Assembly (NCBI GenBank): GCA_029975055.1
Contig: JARKPU010000013.1
Coordinates: 558,001 to 622,000, forward strand
Source of the DNA: Anaerolinea sp.
GTDB lineage: Bacteria; Chloroflexota; Anaerolineae; Anaerolineales; Anaerolineaceae
Length of the DNA: 64,000 bases
Reading direction: 5' to 3'
A model generated the notes under the pieces. It worked only from the letters and a program-made list of their open reading frames with translations, was not told the DNA's origin and made no database searches. The translations under genes were made by a program, and so were the position numbers. This document shows positions 8,524-18,102 of this stretch, in pieces (position 1 is the stretch's first letter; the number at the start of each line of letters is the position of its first letter).

Positions 8524-9978
8524 ATGCCGCAGGAATTCCAGACTCCCGAATGGGTCCATCACGCAGTTTTTTACCAGATTTTCCCCGATCGTTTCGCATC
8601 CAGCAAGCAGGTGATTAAACCGAACAACCTCGAACGCTGGGATACACCCCCCACCCCTTATGGCTTCAAGGGCGGCGACCTGATGGGCGTCCTTGAAAAA
8701 CTCGATTACCTGCAAGACCTGGGGGTCACGGCCCTGTACTTCACGCCCATCTTCTCCAGCGCATCGAACCACCGCTACCACACGCACGACTACCTGCAAG
8801 TCGATCCGCTCTTGGGCGGCCGGCCGGCTTTCGACCAGCTGCTCAAAGAAGCCCACCGGCGCGGCATGCGCATTGTGCTGGACGGCGTGTTCAACCACGC
8901 CAGCCGCGGCTTCTTTCAGTTCAACCACATCCTGGAGGTCGGGCCGCAGTCTCCCTACCTCGATTGGTTCAAGGTCAAGGGCTTTCCGCTGCATGCTTAT
9001 GAAGGCCGCCCGAATTACGAATGCTGGTGGAGCCTGGCGGCGCTGCCCACGTTCAACCATGCCAACCCGCAGGTTCAGAATTTCATCTACGACGTGGCCC
9101 GCTATTGGATCGACCAGGGCATCGACGGCTGGCGGCTGGATGTTCCCTTCGAGATCAAAGTGGAAGGCTTCTGGCAGAAATTCCGCGAGGTGGTGAAGGC
9201 GGCCAACCCGGAGGCTTATATCACCGGCGAAATCCCCTGGGATGCCACCCAATGGCTGCAGGGCGACCAGTTCGACGGGGTGATGAATTACCTCATGGCC
9301 TATCCTTGTTGGAGCTTCTTCGGCGGGGAGAAGCTGAACACCGATCTGGTCGGCCATTGGCAGGGTCACGATGAAGCTTCTTTTGTCAAAGATGCCACCG
9401 GTTTCGGCCGGGTTGTCACCAGCCTGCTCAGTAAATATCCTCGCCCGGCGGTCCTCGCCCAGATGAATCTGCTCGACAGCCACGATACCGCCCGCTTCCT
9501 CAGCCTCACCGGCAGCAAGGCTGCCTTGCGCATGGCGACGCTCTTCCAGATGACCTACCCCGGCGCGCCGTGCATCTATTACGGCAATGAAGTCGGCATG
9601 GAAGGCAAAAAGGATCCCGACTGCCGTCGAACGTTCAACTGGAATGAGCGCAGCTGGGATCACGAGCTTCGCGCATTTTTCAAGGATTGCATTCGCCTGC
9701 GCAGCGCTCACCGTGCCCTGCGCGATGGCGAATGGCGGTTGCTGCATGCCGCGAACGGCGTGGTCGCCTACCTGCGAGAGTTTGAAGGCGACCAGGTGAT
9801 TGTGGTGTTGAATAATACCGACCAGACCTATCCGCTCGATATCATCACCGGCCCGGCCGTCGCCGAGGGCAGCATTTTCGCCGATGCATTCAAGCCGGGC
9901 GTTGCGAAAGTCGAAAACGGTCATCTCACCGGGTTGGCTGTGCCCCCTCGCACCGGAACTGCCCTGACGAAAGGATGA
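8524..9978 (+). CDS. GH13 alpha-glycosidase (neopullulanase/alpha-amylase type)
   Basis: The 484-residue (alpha/beta)8 enzyme has the four GH13 regions: DGVFNH (I), GWRLDVPFE with the nucleophile Asp near residue 204 (II), TGEIPWD with the acid/base Glu near 236 (III), and LLDSHDT with the third Asp near 320 (IV). It begins with the HHAVFYQIFPDRF strand seen in cyclomaltodextrinases and neopullulanases. However, it lacks the extra N-terminal domain of those enzymes, so substrate choice is open. Start at 8524 is preferred to the ATG at 8485 because GGAGG lies six nt before it. No signal peptide is seen, so it probably acts on imported maltodextrins in the cytosol. Confidence 0.88.
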   Translation: MPQEFQTPEWVHHAVFYQIFPDRFASSKQVIKPNNLERWDTPPTPYGFKGGDLMGVLEKLDYLQDLGVTALYFTPIFSSASNHRYHTHDYLQVDPLLGGRPAFDQLLKEAHRRGMRIVLDGVFNHASRGFFQFNHILEVGPQSPYLDWFKVKGFPLHAYEGRPNYECWWSLAALPTFNHANPQVQNFIYDVARYWIDQGIDGWRLDVPFEIKVEGFWQKFREVVKAANPEAYITGEIPWDATQWLQGDQFDGVMNYLMAYPCWSFFGGEKLNTDLVGHWQGHDEASFVKDATGFGRVVTSLLSKYPRPAVLAQMNLLDSHDTARFLSLTGSKAALRMATLFQMTYPGAPCIYYGNEVGMEGKKDPDCRRTFNWNERSWDHELRAFFKDCIRLRSAHRALRDGEWRLLHAANGVVAYLREFEGDQVIVVLNNTDQTYPLDIITGPAVAEGSIFADAFKPGVAKVENGHLTGLAVPPRTGTALTKG

Positions 9979-9981
9979 GCG

Positions 9982-10869
9982 ATGAAATTAGCAACGGTGA
10001 TGGTAGAAAACATGTCAGGCGTCGCGGTGGTCGAGGAGGATAAGGTCTATTTCCTCCCGCCGGAGCGCTTCTCCAGCCATCTATCCGACTGGGTGCGGGG
10101 GGATTCAACGCGAGGGCTCACCAACCCCTTTTCTGCACAGGCGGAGATCGACCATGGTGAGGTGCCCGCCGTTTCGATCAGCGACGTGCATTTTATGGCT
10201 CCTGCGATCCGCCCCGCGAAGATTGTCGGTATCGGTCTGAATTACATGGATCACTGCCGCGAGCAGAACGTTCCTGTGCCTGACCGGCCGATCGTCTTCA
10301 CCAAGTTCACTTCTGCCATCTGCGGCCCCGGCGACTTCATCACCTGGGACACGGGCCTGACCAACCAGGTCGATTATGAGGTGGAGTTGGGCGTGGTGAT
10401 CGGCTCGCGGGCATGGAGAGTCTCGAAAGCCGCTGCGCTCGAACATGTCTTCGGCTACACAATCATCAACGATATCTCTGCCCGCGACCTGCAATTCAGC
10501 GACAGGCAATGGGTGCGTGCCAAGAGCCTGAACACCTTTTGCCCGATGGGCCCGGTGATCGTCACGCGGGATGAAATCCCCAACCCGCAAAACTTGAAGT
10601 TGAAGTGCTCGGTGAACGGCACCGTGCTTCAGGATTCCACCACCGCCGAGATGGTCTTCGGCGTTGCCGAATTGATCGCGCGCCTGTCGTACTCCTTTGT
10701 CCTGGAACCCGGCGACGTCATCGCCACCGGCACGCCCGACGGCGTGGGGGTCTTCCGCAAGCCGCCGGTGTTCTTGAAAGATGGCGACACCGTCGTCGCC
10801 GAAATCGAAGGAATTGGCAGGCTTGAAAACACCTGTATGACATTTGTATCCGACGAAACCCTCCTCTAA
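9982..10869 (+). CDS. Fumarylacetoacetate hydrolase family protein
   Basis: The 295-residue protein has the FAH C-terminal fold: KIVGIGLNYMDHC, the metal-binding acidic set in VDYEVELGVVIG, the NDISARDLQ segment and ATGTPDGVGVFRKPP. The family hydrolyses or decarboxylates 2-oxo acids and acylpyruvates with Mg. Exact activity is not predictable from sequence. It starts 3 nt after the GH13 stop and runs into the GH42 gene, so all three form a likely operon. Confidence 0.85.
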   Translation: MKLATVMVENMSGVAVVEEDKVYFLPPERFSSHLSDWVRGDSTRGLTNPFSAQAEIDHGEVPAVSISDVHFMAPAIRPAKIVGIGLNYMDHCREQNVPVPDRPIVFTKFTSAICGPGDFITWDTGLTNQVDYEVELGVVIGSRAWRVSKAAALEHVFGYTIINDISARDLQFSDRQWVRAKSLNTFCPMGPVIVTRDEIPNPQNLKLKCSVNGTVLQDSTTAEMVFGVAELIARLSYSFVLEPGDVIATGTPDGVGVFRKPPVFLKDGDTVVAEIEGIGRLENTCMTFVSDETLL

Positions 10870-10894
10870 ATCCAATACTGCAGCCTATAAAACT

Positions 10895-12895
10895 ATGAGC
10901 GACTCCACACCATCAACACCCAAGCTGTACATCGGCGCAGCCTATTACCCCGAACACTGGCCTGAAGAGCGCTGGCTGGAAGATATCCGCCTGATGCAAG
11001 AAGCCAGGCTGAACGTCGCCCGCGTGGGCGAATTCGCATGGTCCACCTTCGAACCTGCCGAAGGAACCTTCAACTTCGAATGGATGGACCGCGCCATTGC
11101 CCTGCTTGCCTTGCACGGCATCGAAACCGTCATGGGAACGCCCACGGCCGCGCCCCCGGCCTGGCTCATCCAGCAGCATCCTGATATCCTCCCCATCGAA
11201 GAAGATGGGCGCCCGGCGCAGTTTGGCAACCGCTGCCACTACTGCGTCAACTCGCCGGAATTTCATACCGCCACAGCCCGGCTGGTGGGCGCGATGGCCG
11301 AGCATTTCGGCCCGAACCCCAACATCATCGGCTGGCAGATCGACAACGAATTCAACCGCGTCTGTTACTGCGACCGCTGCCGGGCGTTATTCCAACAGTT
11401 CCTGGCGGAGAAATACGGCTCGCTGGAAGAGCTCAACCGGCGCTGGTCAACGGCGTATTGGAGCCAGACGTACACCGCCTGGGAGCAGATTCCGATCCCG
11501 ATCGGCAACCACAACCCGTCGTTGATGCTCGAATGGAAGCGCTTCGTCACCCACAGTTACCGGAAATTCCAGAAACTGCAGATCGACCTTCTCCGCCCGC
11601 ATTTGCGCCCCGAGGTGTGGATCACCCACAACTTCATGGGCTGGTTCGACGGCTTCGACCATTACGAGCTGAACAAGGACCTCGACATGGCCAGTTGGGA
11701 CTGGTACGTGGGAACCGGCCACAATGATCCTTACTTCTCGAACAGTACGCACGACCTGACGCGCGGGTTCAAGCGCAAGAACTTCTGGGTGATGGAAACT
11801 CAACCGTTGAACGTGAACTGGGCGCGCACGAACAACCCGCTGTACAAAGGCGAAGGGCGCACCATGGCCTGGCAGGCCATCGCTCACGGCGCCGATGGCC
11901 ACCTCTACTGGCAGTGGCGTTCGGCGCTGGGCGGCCAGGAACAACTGCATGGCACACTGGTCGATCAATCCGGTCGGCCCCGGCCTTTCTATGCGGAGGT
12001 GCAGCAGGTGGCCGCCGAGTTCGAGCGCCTCTCGCCCTTGCTGGCGGGTTCCACCTACACAGCCCGTGTCGCCGTGCTCAACGACTACGAAAGCCGCTGG
12101 GCTATCCAATGGCAGAAACACCACAAAGATTTCGATTACGTCGCTCACCTCGAGCACTACTACCGCCCCTTAGCCCTGTCGAACATCCCGGTCGATATCA
12201 TCTCGCCCGACCAGCCCCTCAAGGATTACAAACTGGTCATCGCTCCGGCGCTGATGCTCCTCGATGAACAGCGCTTCCAATACCTGAAGGAATTCGTCGA
12301 GGGCGGTGGGTACCTCGTCTTGACCCCGCGCACCGCCCTGCGCAACCGCGATAATGCCTTCCGGCCTGAACGCCAGCCGGGCCCACTGGCCAAAATGGCG
12401 GGCGCCGAAGTGGTGGAGTATTTTGCCATCAACGAGGATATCCCCGTGCGCGGCAACTGGTTCGAAGGCGTCAGCCGCACATGGGCCGAGATCCTCAACA
12501 TCATCGACCCCAACGTGGCCGTCACGGTCGCAAAGTACGGTCAGGGCACGGGCTGGTTCGAAGGCCAGGTTGCCATCAGCGTGAAGGCCGTGCGCAGCGG
12601 GATGATCTACTACGTCGGCGCTTACCTGGATGATGTGGCTCAGGCATCCTTCATGCGCCGTGTCGCGCAAGTGGCAGGGGTGCAGAAATTGCTCGAGACC
12701 CCGGTCGGCGTCACCGCATCGCGCCGTACCCGCCCGGATGGTCAGGAAATCCTCATCCTCATCAACCACACCCGCCAGGAACAGACCGTGAACCTGGCGA
12801 CGAACACCTACGACGATCACCTTTCGGGCAAGCGCTTCGCCGGGATGCTCAAACTCGAGCCCTTCGGCGTCGCCGTTCTCACAAAGACCATCTAA
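10895..12895 (+). CDS. GH42 beta-galactosidase
   Basis: The roughly 666-residue protein opens its catalytic domain with LYIGAAYYPEHWPEERW, typical of GH42. The acid/base Glu is in IIGWQIDNEFNR near residue 152 and the nucleophile Glu in FWVMETQPLNVNW near 301. A four-Cys zinc cluster of the family is represented by CHYCV and CYCDRC. A trimerisation-type Rossmann domain and a beta-sandwich follow. The start is uncertain: ATG 10844 lies inside the upstream gene and neither site has a clear ribosome-binding site, so 10895 is chosen as the first non-overlapping ATG before the domain. It likely cleaves galactosides in the cytosol. Confidence 0.9.
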   Translation: MSDSTPSTPKLYIGAAYYPEHWPEERWLEDIRLMQEARLNVARVGEFAWSTFEPAEGTFNFEWMDRAIALLALHGIETVMGTPTAAPPAWLIQQHPDILPIEEDGRPAQFGNRCHYCVNSPEFHTATARLVGAMAEHFGPNPNIIGWQIDNEFNRVCYCDRCRALFQQFLAEKYGSLEELNRRWSTAYWSQTYTAWEQIPIPIGNHNPSLMLEWKRFVTHSYRKFQKLQIDLLRPHLRPEVWITHNFMGWFDGFDHYELNKDLDMASWDWYVGTGHNDPYFSNSTHDLTRGFKRKNFWVMETQPLNVNWARTNNPLYKGEGRTMAWQAIAHGADGHLYWQWRSALGGQEQLHGTLVDQSGRPRPFYAEVQQVAAEFERLSPLLAGSTYTARVAVLNDYESRWAIQWQKHHKDFDYVAHLEHYYRPLALSNIPVDIISPDQPLKDYKLVIAPALMLLDEQRFQYLKEFVEGGGYLVLTPRTALRNRDNAFRPERQPGPLAKMAGAEVVEYFAINEDIPVRGNWFEGVSRTWAEILNIIDPNVAVTVAKYGQGTGWFEGQVAISVKAVRSGMIYYVGAYLDDVAQASFMRRVAQVAGVQKLLETPVGVTASRRTRPDGQEILILINHTRQEQTVNLATNTYDDHLSGKRFAGMLKLEPFGVAVLTKTI

Positions 12896-12947
12896 ACCAA
12901 CCACACCCGGGGCAGAGGGTACATTCCCCCTGCCCCCGGATGACAAC

Positions 12948-13916
12948 ATGACTTCATCTTCGCACAATCCTCGCAAACTCACCCAGGGTTACCTGATCGC
13001 CTTCATTGGCACGATCATCTGGTCGTCCACCGGCGTGTTGATCCGCTACCTGACCAGCGAACTGCGCATGCCGCCCATCATCCTGGCGCTTTGGCGCGAT
13101 GCGATCGTCTGCGCGGCGCTGGTGCTCCTCCTCGGGCTGTTCAAACGAACGCTCCTTAAACCGGGCCGGAAGAACCTTACCTTCCTGGTCACCTACGGCT
13201 TTATCCTCGCCCTGTTCAACACCACCTGGACGTTATCGGTCTATTACAACGGCGCCGCCGTCTCCACGGTGATGGCCTATTCTTCGGCCGCCTTCACAGC
13301 CGTCTTGGGGTGGTGGCTGCTCAAGGAACGCCTGGATGCCCCCAAACTGGCCGCCGTGGCGCTCAGCCTGGGGGGCTGCGTGCTCGTTTCGGGCGCTTAT
13401 GACCCCTCGGCCTGGAAGCTCAATCCGCTTGGGATTCTCACCGGTATCATTTCGGGCGTGGCTTTCGCCGCCTACAGCCTGATGGGCCGCCAGGCTTCGC
13501 GCCAGGGCATTCAACCTCTCACCTCACTCACCTACACGTTTGGCTTCGCTGCACTCTTTCTGCTGGCTTTCAACCTTGTGCGCATTCCCGGCTTCACCGG
13601 CCTCAGCGACCTGATGTGGCTCGGAAACTCGCTCAAAGGTTGGGGGGTGCTTGTTTTACTGGCCGTCGGCCCCACCATCGGCGGGTACGGGTTATATACC
13701 GTCAGCCTGGGCTATTTGCCGGCCAGCATCGCCAATCTGATCGCCACACTCGAGCCGGCCTTCACCGCTGTGCAAGCTTACCTCTTCCTCGGTGAGCAGA
13801 TGACAGTCGTCCAGGTTGGCGGTTCGTTGATCATCTTGGTTGCGGTGCTGTTCTTGCGCTGGTACGAAAACCGCCTGGCGGCCCAATTGCACCCGGCCGA
13901 GGCCCCTCTCGTTTAA
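12948..13916 (+). CDS. EamA/DMT-family transporter
   Basis: The 322-residue protein is very hydrophobic with ten predicted membrane segments in two repeats of five, the EamA arrangement. The first begins LIAFIGTIIWSSTGVLIRY and the second carries LGYLPASIANLIATLEPAFTAV with the family's conserved small-residue and Glu-Pro pattern near the end. Such carriers export or import small metabolites. The substrate is unknown. It lies between GH42 and a second GH13 gene in the same direction, which hints at a link to sugar use. Confidence 0.85.
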   Translation: MTSSSHNPRKLTQGYLIAFIGTIIWSSTGVLIRYLTSELRMPPIILALWRDAIVCAALVLLLGLFKRTLLKPGRKNLTFLVTYGFILALFNTTWTLSVYYNGAAVSTVMAYSSAAFTAVLGWWLLKERLDAPKLAAVALSLGGCVLVSGAYDPSAWKLNPLGILTGIISGVAFAAYSLMGRQASRQGIQPLTSLTYTFGFAALFLLAFNLVRIPGFTGLSDLMWLGNSLKGWGVLVLLAVGPTIGGYGLYTVSLGYLPASIANLIATLEPAFTAVQAYLFLGEQMTVVQVGGSLIILVAVLFLRWYENRLAAQLHPAEAPLV

Positions 13917-13933
13917 ATCCAATTCGGAGCCCC

Positions 13934-15403
13934 ATGCAACCTCTTCCGAAGCACCCCGTACTTTTCGAAATCAGCACCTGGGTCTGGCTGAACGAGCTCA
14001 GCCGACGCCACGGCCGCCGCATCACCCTTGGAAATGTGCCCGATGAGGAATGGGAAAGGCTCGCCCGCATGGGAGTGGACCTCGTCTGGTTGATGGGTGT
14101 TTGGGAACGCAGCCCGGCTGCCATTGCCCTGGAGAGCGCCAACCCAATCGCCATCAGCGAGTTTCGAGCCGTTTTACCTGATTTCACGCTCGATGACCTG
14201 GCCGGCTCACCCTACAGCGTGCACCGTTTTGAAGTGGATGCGCGGCTCGGTGGGCGCAAAGGCCTGGCCGAAGAGCGCCGAAAGCTGGCCCGGCACGGCA
14301 TTCGCCTGATCCTGGATTTCGTCCCGAACCACGTCGCGCCCGACCATCCCTGGACGGTCACCCATCCCGATTATTTCATCCAGGGCAGCGGCGACGACCT
14401 TGCCAATGACCCTGAGTCGTTCATCCAGGTGTCGAATTCCATCTTCGCGCGCGGGCGCGACCCGAACTTCCCGGCCTGGATGGACACCGTTCAGCTGAAC
14501 GCTTTCAACCCCGGGCTGCGCAGGGCCGTCATTGCCACATTGGCGGATATCGCTTCGCAATGCGACGGGGTGCGTGTGGATATGGCCATGCTTTTCTTGA
14601 ATCCTGTCTTCTCGTCCACCTGGAACGGGCGGGCAGGAGATTATCCTGATGAGGAGTTCTGGGTCGAGGTGATCGGCGCAGTGAAGGCGCGCTTCCCGGG
14701 CACCATTTTCATGGCTGAAGCCTATTGGGATACCGAACGCACCCTTCAAGCTCAGGGATTCGACTACTGCTACGATAAATTGCTTTACGATTACATCCGT
14801 GACGAAGCCTTTGCTCACCTTGCCGAGCACCTTCGTGGCGATGACGATTATCAGCGCAGGCTGGTGCGCTTCGCCGAGAATCATGATGAGCGGCGCGCAC
14901 CGGAGGTGTTCCCTGAGTCGAAGTGGAAAGTGATGGCGCTGGCCGCCGCCACGCTGCCAGGCCTGCGCATGTTTTATCAAGGCCAGGAAGAGGGACGCAG
15001 GTCGCGCGTTTCGGTGCTGGTGGGCCGCTGGCCGGAAGAACCGCCGGACCCTGAAGCGCTGGAGTTTTACCGCTGCCTGTTTAAGCTGGTTTCACGCCCG
15101 GCGCTCAAGAATGGCGACTGGCAGCTTCTGCGAGTGCGCTCCGAGCGGACGGCTCCGCTCAAGCGCTGCGCAGCCTGGATGTGGTCGCTTGGCGAGGAGC
15201 AGTATGTGATCGTGCTGAACTTCGGCAGTCATCCCGCCCAGATCTTCATCCACGTGCCCATCTCCGCGGGCTATAACGCGATTACACTGTCAGAGATTGA
15301 ATCGCAGGCCCTGTTGACCTCTTCGCTCGTGCATGAACAAACTCAGATTTTCCAGCTCAGCTTGAATGCCTGGAATTCGCGCGTGTACCGGGTGCGCAGT
15401 TAG
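13934..15403 (+). CDS. GH13-family alpha-amylase-like enzyme
   Basis: The 489-residue protein is a divergent GH13 member. It has LILDFVPNHVAPDHPW (region I), GVRVDMAMLF with the nucleophile Asp near residue 215, FMAEAYWDTE with Glu near 260, and FAENHDERR with Asp near 317. All three catalytic acids are kept. The start lies near GGAG. It shares only the motif framework with the GH13 gene at 8524, so this is not a recent duplication. No signal peptide is seen. Substrate is unknown. Its last 4 nt overlap the convergent polysaccharide locus. Confidence 0.82.
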   Translation: MQPLPKHPVLFEISTWVWLNELSRRHGRRITLGNVPDEEWERLARMGVDLVWLMGVWERSPAAIALESANPIAISEFRAVLPDFTLDDLAGSPYSVHRFEVDARLGGRKGLAEERRKLARHGIRLILDFVPNHVAPDHPWTVTHPDYFIQGSGDDLANDPESFIQVSNSIFARGRDPNFPAWMDTVQLNAFNPGLRRAVIATLADIASQCDGVRVDMAMLFLNPVFSSTWNGRAGDYPDEEFWVEVIGAVKARFPGTIFMAEAYWDTERTLQAQGFDYCYDKLLYDYIRDEAFAHLAEHLRGDDDYQRRLVRFAENHDERRAPEVFPESKWKVMALAAATLPGLRMFYQGQEEGRRSRVSVLVGRWPEEPPDPEALEFYRCLFKLVSRPALKNGDWQLLRVRSERTAPLKRCAAWMWSLGEEQYVIVLNFGSHPAQIFIHVPISAGYNAITLSEIESQALLTSSLVHEQTQIFQLSLNAWNSRVYRVRS

Positions 15404-15687
15404 AGAATTTCCTTGTCCTTGCCAGCCAGGCGAAAAGCCGTGAAAACCAGGCAGAGCGCCCCCAGCGCTGCCCAGAGGGCAATCTCCCAGGTCTGTTCGC
15501 CTGCCAGCGCCAGCCCGGCGCAGAAGATAGACGTTCCCGCCCCCAGCCAGGCCGCCTCGGCCCTGGGTATTCGCTGCGTGCCGGGGTGATTGGCCCTCCA
15601 CGCACCGTGATATGATACGGCCGCCAGGGCAATCGCCAGCCCGATGATCCAAACACAGCCGGTGATCGTCTCTCGCCAATTGATCAT
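15400..15687 (-). CDS. Small membrane protein at the end of the polysaccharide operon
   Basis: The 95-residue protein starts MINWRETITGCVWIIGLA and shows three hydrophobic stretches of about 20 residues, so it is probably a three-pass membrane protein. The ATG overlaps the stop of the upstream Wzy-like gene as ATGA, which sets the start. No family is recognised. As last gene of the leftward operon it may assist polymer assembly, but this rests only on position. Confidence 0.65.
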   Translation of the reverse strand: MINWRETITGCVWIIGLAIALAAVSYHGAWRANHPGTQRIPRAEAAWLGAGTSIFCAGLALAGEQTWEIALWAALGALCLVFTAFRLAGKDKEIL

Positions 15688-16946
15688 CTCGCCACCCTGG
15701 CGCGCGCAGGTGTGCCTTTGGCATATAGAATCCAGGCCCCGGCGCCAATGCCCCACAGCCCCCACAGGATAGGCGCAGCCCGCGTCCCCCAGGTGACTGC
15801 GTCCAGCATGCCGTGGGCTGTCAACGCCGCCTGGGCGCCAAGGAGGCTGGCCCCCGCCGCCTTCATCCACCCCACATCCATCCGGCTGCCTTGACGGAAT
15901 AGCACGAAAGCTGTGCCTGCACTCGCAAACAGGCAGGCCAGCCAGCCGACCAGCCCAGGCAGGCCAAGGTCTACCGCCACCTGCAAGAAGAGTTGGTGAG
16001 TGTGGCCTATATTGGATGTCTCGGTGTTCAAAGGATAGAGCAGGTTGAGGGTGTGGTTGAAGCTTCCCATCCCCACGCCGGTGAACGGAAAATCGCGGAG
16101 CATGAAGAGCGCGCGCGACCAAATTTCCATGCGAACCCCAAACGTGTCACCGCCGGCAGTGACGAGCCAGTTATAAGCTTGCAGCAAACCGTTGTCGCTG
16201 AAGAGAATGTACCCGGCCAGCCCCAGGCCTGAAGCCGTCAGCGCCAACCCCGCCCATCGCGACCATAACAAGGCCAGCACGAGAATCGAGATAGCCACCC
16301 CCAGATAAGCCCCGCGCGATTGGGTTAGAACGACCACTCCGCCAATGCCCACCCCCACGCAGGCGCTGAAAACTCGCACCCACACCGGGGTTGGCTTCCC
16401 CAAAAACATCGAAACACCCAACGCAAATGGAACGAAAAGCGCAAGGCTGCCTGCCATCACGTTGGGATGCACCCGGTCTTGGATCAGCTCTGGCAGGCGG
16501 CTCACAAACGCCAGGTCGATCATCCGCAGCTTATCGGTCACCCATTCCACCGAAATTAACGCCATTACGGCCAGCAGCCCTCCAAACAGCACCCCCAACC
16601 AGAGGGCAATGCGGATTCGCCGAGCCGTCTTCAGCCAGGCTGCCAGGCTGTAGAACAGGCCTATTCCAACCAGCAGGCGCATCACCTGGGTGAGGGTCAC
16701 CTCCGGCTGCGTGGTCACCCACAAGCTCACCCCCGCCATGGCCAGGAGGATGAGCACGCCCAGGTCAGGGCCGGTGCGCGGAATGACCCGCCCTGTACCG
16801 ATCCAGCGAATGAGCGCACACAGCAAGATGGCCGCCACCGCATAAGGCAGAAGGCCCTCCCACACGGTGGAAAGGGCAGTCGCTACCGCTACCGGCAGAA
16901 GCTCGTAGTCGGCCAGGGTTTGCGCCAGTCTGCGAAGGCGGCCCAT
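15684..16946 (-). CDS. O-antigen ligase / Wzy polymerase-like membrane protein
   Basis: The 420-residue protein has about eleven membrane segments and the Wzy_C/ligase signature: VVLTQSRGAYLGVAISI, where the conserved Arg follows QS, and a large periplasmic loop ending in NIGHTHQLFLQVAVDLGLPG with the conserved His. The family joins sugar chains on undecaprenyl carriers or transfers them to acceptors on the outer face. The ATG at 16946 is chosen because the alternative at 17006 would overlap the aminotransferase by 47 nt. It lies 13 nt downstream of the DegT gene. Confidence 0.82.
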   Translation of the reverse strand: MGRLRRLAQTLADYELLPVAVATALSTVWEGLLPYAVAAILLCALIRWIGTGRVIPRTGPDLGVLILLAMAGVSLWVTTQPEVTLTQVMRLLVGIGLFYSLAAWLKTARRIRIALWLGVLFGGLLAVMALISVEWVTDKLRMIDLAFVSRLPELIQDRVHPNVMAGSLALFVPFALGVSMFLGKPTPVWVRVFSACVGVGIGGVVVLTQSRGAYLGVAISILVLALLWSRWAGLALTASGLGLAGYILFSDNGLLQAYNWLVTAGGDTFGVRMEIWSRALFMLRDFPFTGVGMGSFNHTLNLLYPLNTETSNIGHTHQLFLQVAVDLGLPGLVGWLACLFASAGTAFVLFRQGSRMDVGWMKAAGASLLGAQAALTAHGMLDAVTWGTRAAPILWGLWGIGAGAWILYAKGTPARARVAR

Positions 16947-16959
16947 TGGAATATGACCG

Positions 16960-18102
16960 TCAGGCGGGCTGGAGCGTCCGCAGCGATTCGCCGACCGCCT
17001 CAACAACTGCCCGCACCGCAGCTTCTCCCATGCCAGGGTACAAAGGCAGGGTCACTTCGCGGGCAGCCGCCTGTTCCGTCACCGGCAGGCGTATTTCTCC
17101 ATACCTTTCGCGGTAATACTTGAACAGGTGCGTGGGTGGGTAATGGATGCTGGTTTGAATTTGTCGCAGGCGCATCTGGTCGATGAACCGGAACCGGTCC
17201 ACGCCTTCAGGCAGCAGAATCGGGAAGATATGATACGCCGGTTCGCCCGGGTGCCCCATAAAGGGCAGCCCCACGCCGCTTTCTCTCAGCAGAGTGCGGT
17301 AAAGCGCCGTCATGGCGCCGCGCTTGCGGTTATTGGCTTCCAGCTTCTCCAATTGCACGCGCCCAAGCGCCGAGCGGATCTCATCAATGCGGTAGTTGTA
17401 TCCCAGCTCGACGACATCATAGCTGTACGCATGTCCCTTGTGGCGCTCAAGCGTCAGGCTGGTCATGCCGTGCGAACGCTGCAGGCGGATTTTCTCCGCC
17501 AGGTCGTCTCGATCGGTGACGATCATCCCCCCCTCGCCTGTCGAAAGGTTTTTGTTCGAGAAGAAACTGAAACAACCGATCGCCCCCCATGCGCCGAGCG
17601 GCCGTCCGCGCAGCTTCGCTCCGGGGCAGTGGGCATCATCTTCGATGATGGGCAGGTGGTGCTTTTCAGCCAGCCTGCAAATTTCCTCCATCCGGCAGGG
17701 GTAGCCGCCGTAATGCATCACTACAATCGCCTTTGTGCGCGGCGAGATGCAGCGTTCGATATCTTCGGGAGAAATGGTCAGGTCATCCAGGCCGTTGATA
17801 TCGGCAAAGCGCACATCCGCCCCGGTGTAGAGCACCGCGTTGGAGGTTGCCACAAAAGATAACGATGGGGTGATCACCTCATCACCCGCCCCGATTCCCA
17901 GCGCCAGGCATGCCAGGTGAAGCGCCTCCGTCGCATTCGAGACGGCAAAGGCATGTTTCACCCCGGCATGCCGGGCAAACTCGGTCTCAAAAGCCTGTGT
18001 GACGGCGCCCATCGTCAACCACTTGGAGCGCAGCACTTCAAGCACGGCGTTCTCTTCTTCTACGCCAAAATCCAGGTCCGATAAAGGCACGCGCCAGTCC
18101 AT
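16960..18102 (-). CDS. DegT/DnrJ/EryC1/StrS aminotransferase
   Basis: The 380-residue PLP enzyme has the sugar-aminotransferase motifs VPLSDLDFGVEEENAV, HYGGYPC, IIEDDAHCPGA with the cofactor-binding Asp, and FSFFSNKNLSTGEGG with the Schiff-base Lys184. The family converts keto-sugars on nucleotide carriers to amino-sugars. Its ATG shares one base with the stop of the nucleotidyltransferase (TAATG), so the two are coupled. With the epimerase upstream it may make an amino-deoxy sugar for the surface polymer. Confidence 0.9.
   Translation of the reverse strand: MDWRVPLSDLDFGVEEENAVLEVLRSKWLTMGAVTQAFETEFARHAGVKHAFAVSNATEALHLACLALGIGAGDEVITPSLSFVATSNAVLYTGADVRFADINGLDDLTISPEDIERCISPRTKAIVVMHYGGYPCRMEEICRLAEKHHLPIIEDDAHCPGAKLRGRPLGAWGAIGCFSFFSNKNLSTGEGGMIVTDRDDLAEKIRLQRSHGMTSLTLERHKGHAYSYDVVELGYNYRIDEIRSALGRVQLEKLEANNRKRGAMTALYRTLLRESGVGLPFMGHPGEPAYHIFPILLPEGVDRFRFIDQMRLRQIQTSIHYPPTHLFKYYRERYGEIRLPVTEQAAAREVTLPLYPGMGEAAVRAVVEAVGESLRTLQPA

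Noticed and set aside
8398..9924. 508-codon open frame on the minus strand
   Set aside because: It lies exactly opposite the GH13 gene, whose catalytic motifs are all in place. High GC content makes long antisense frames common here.
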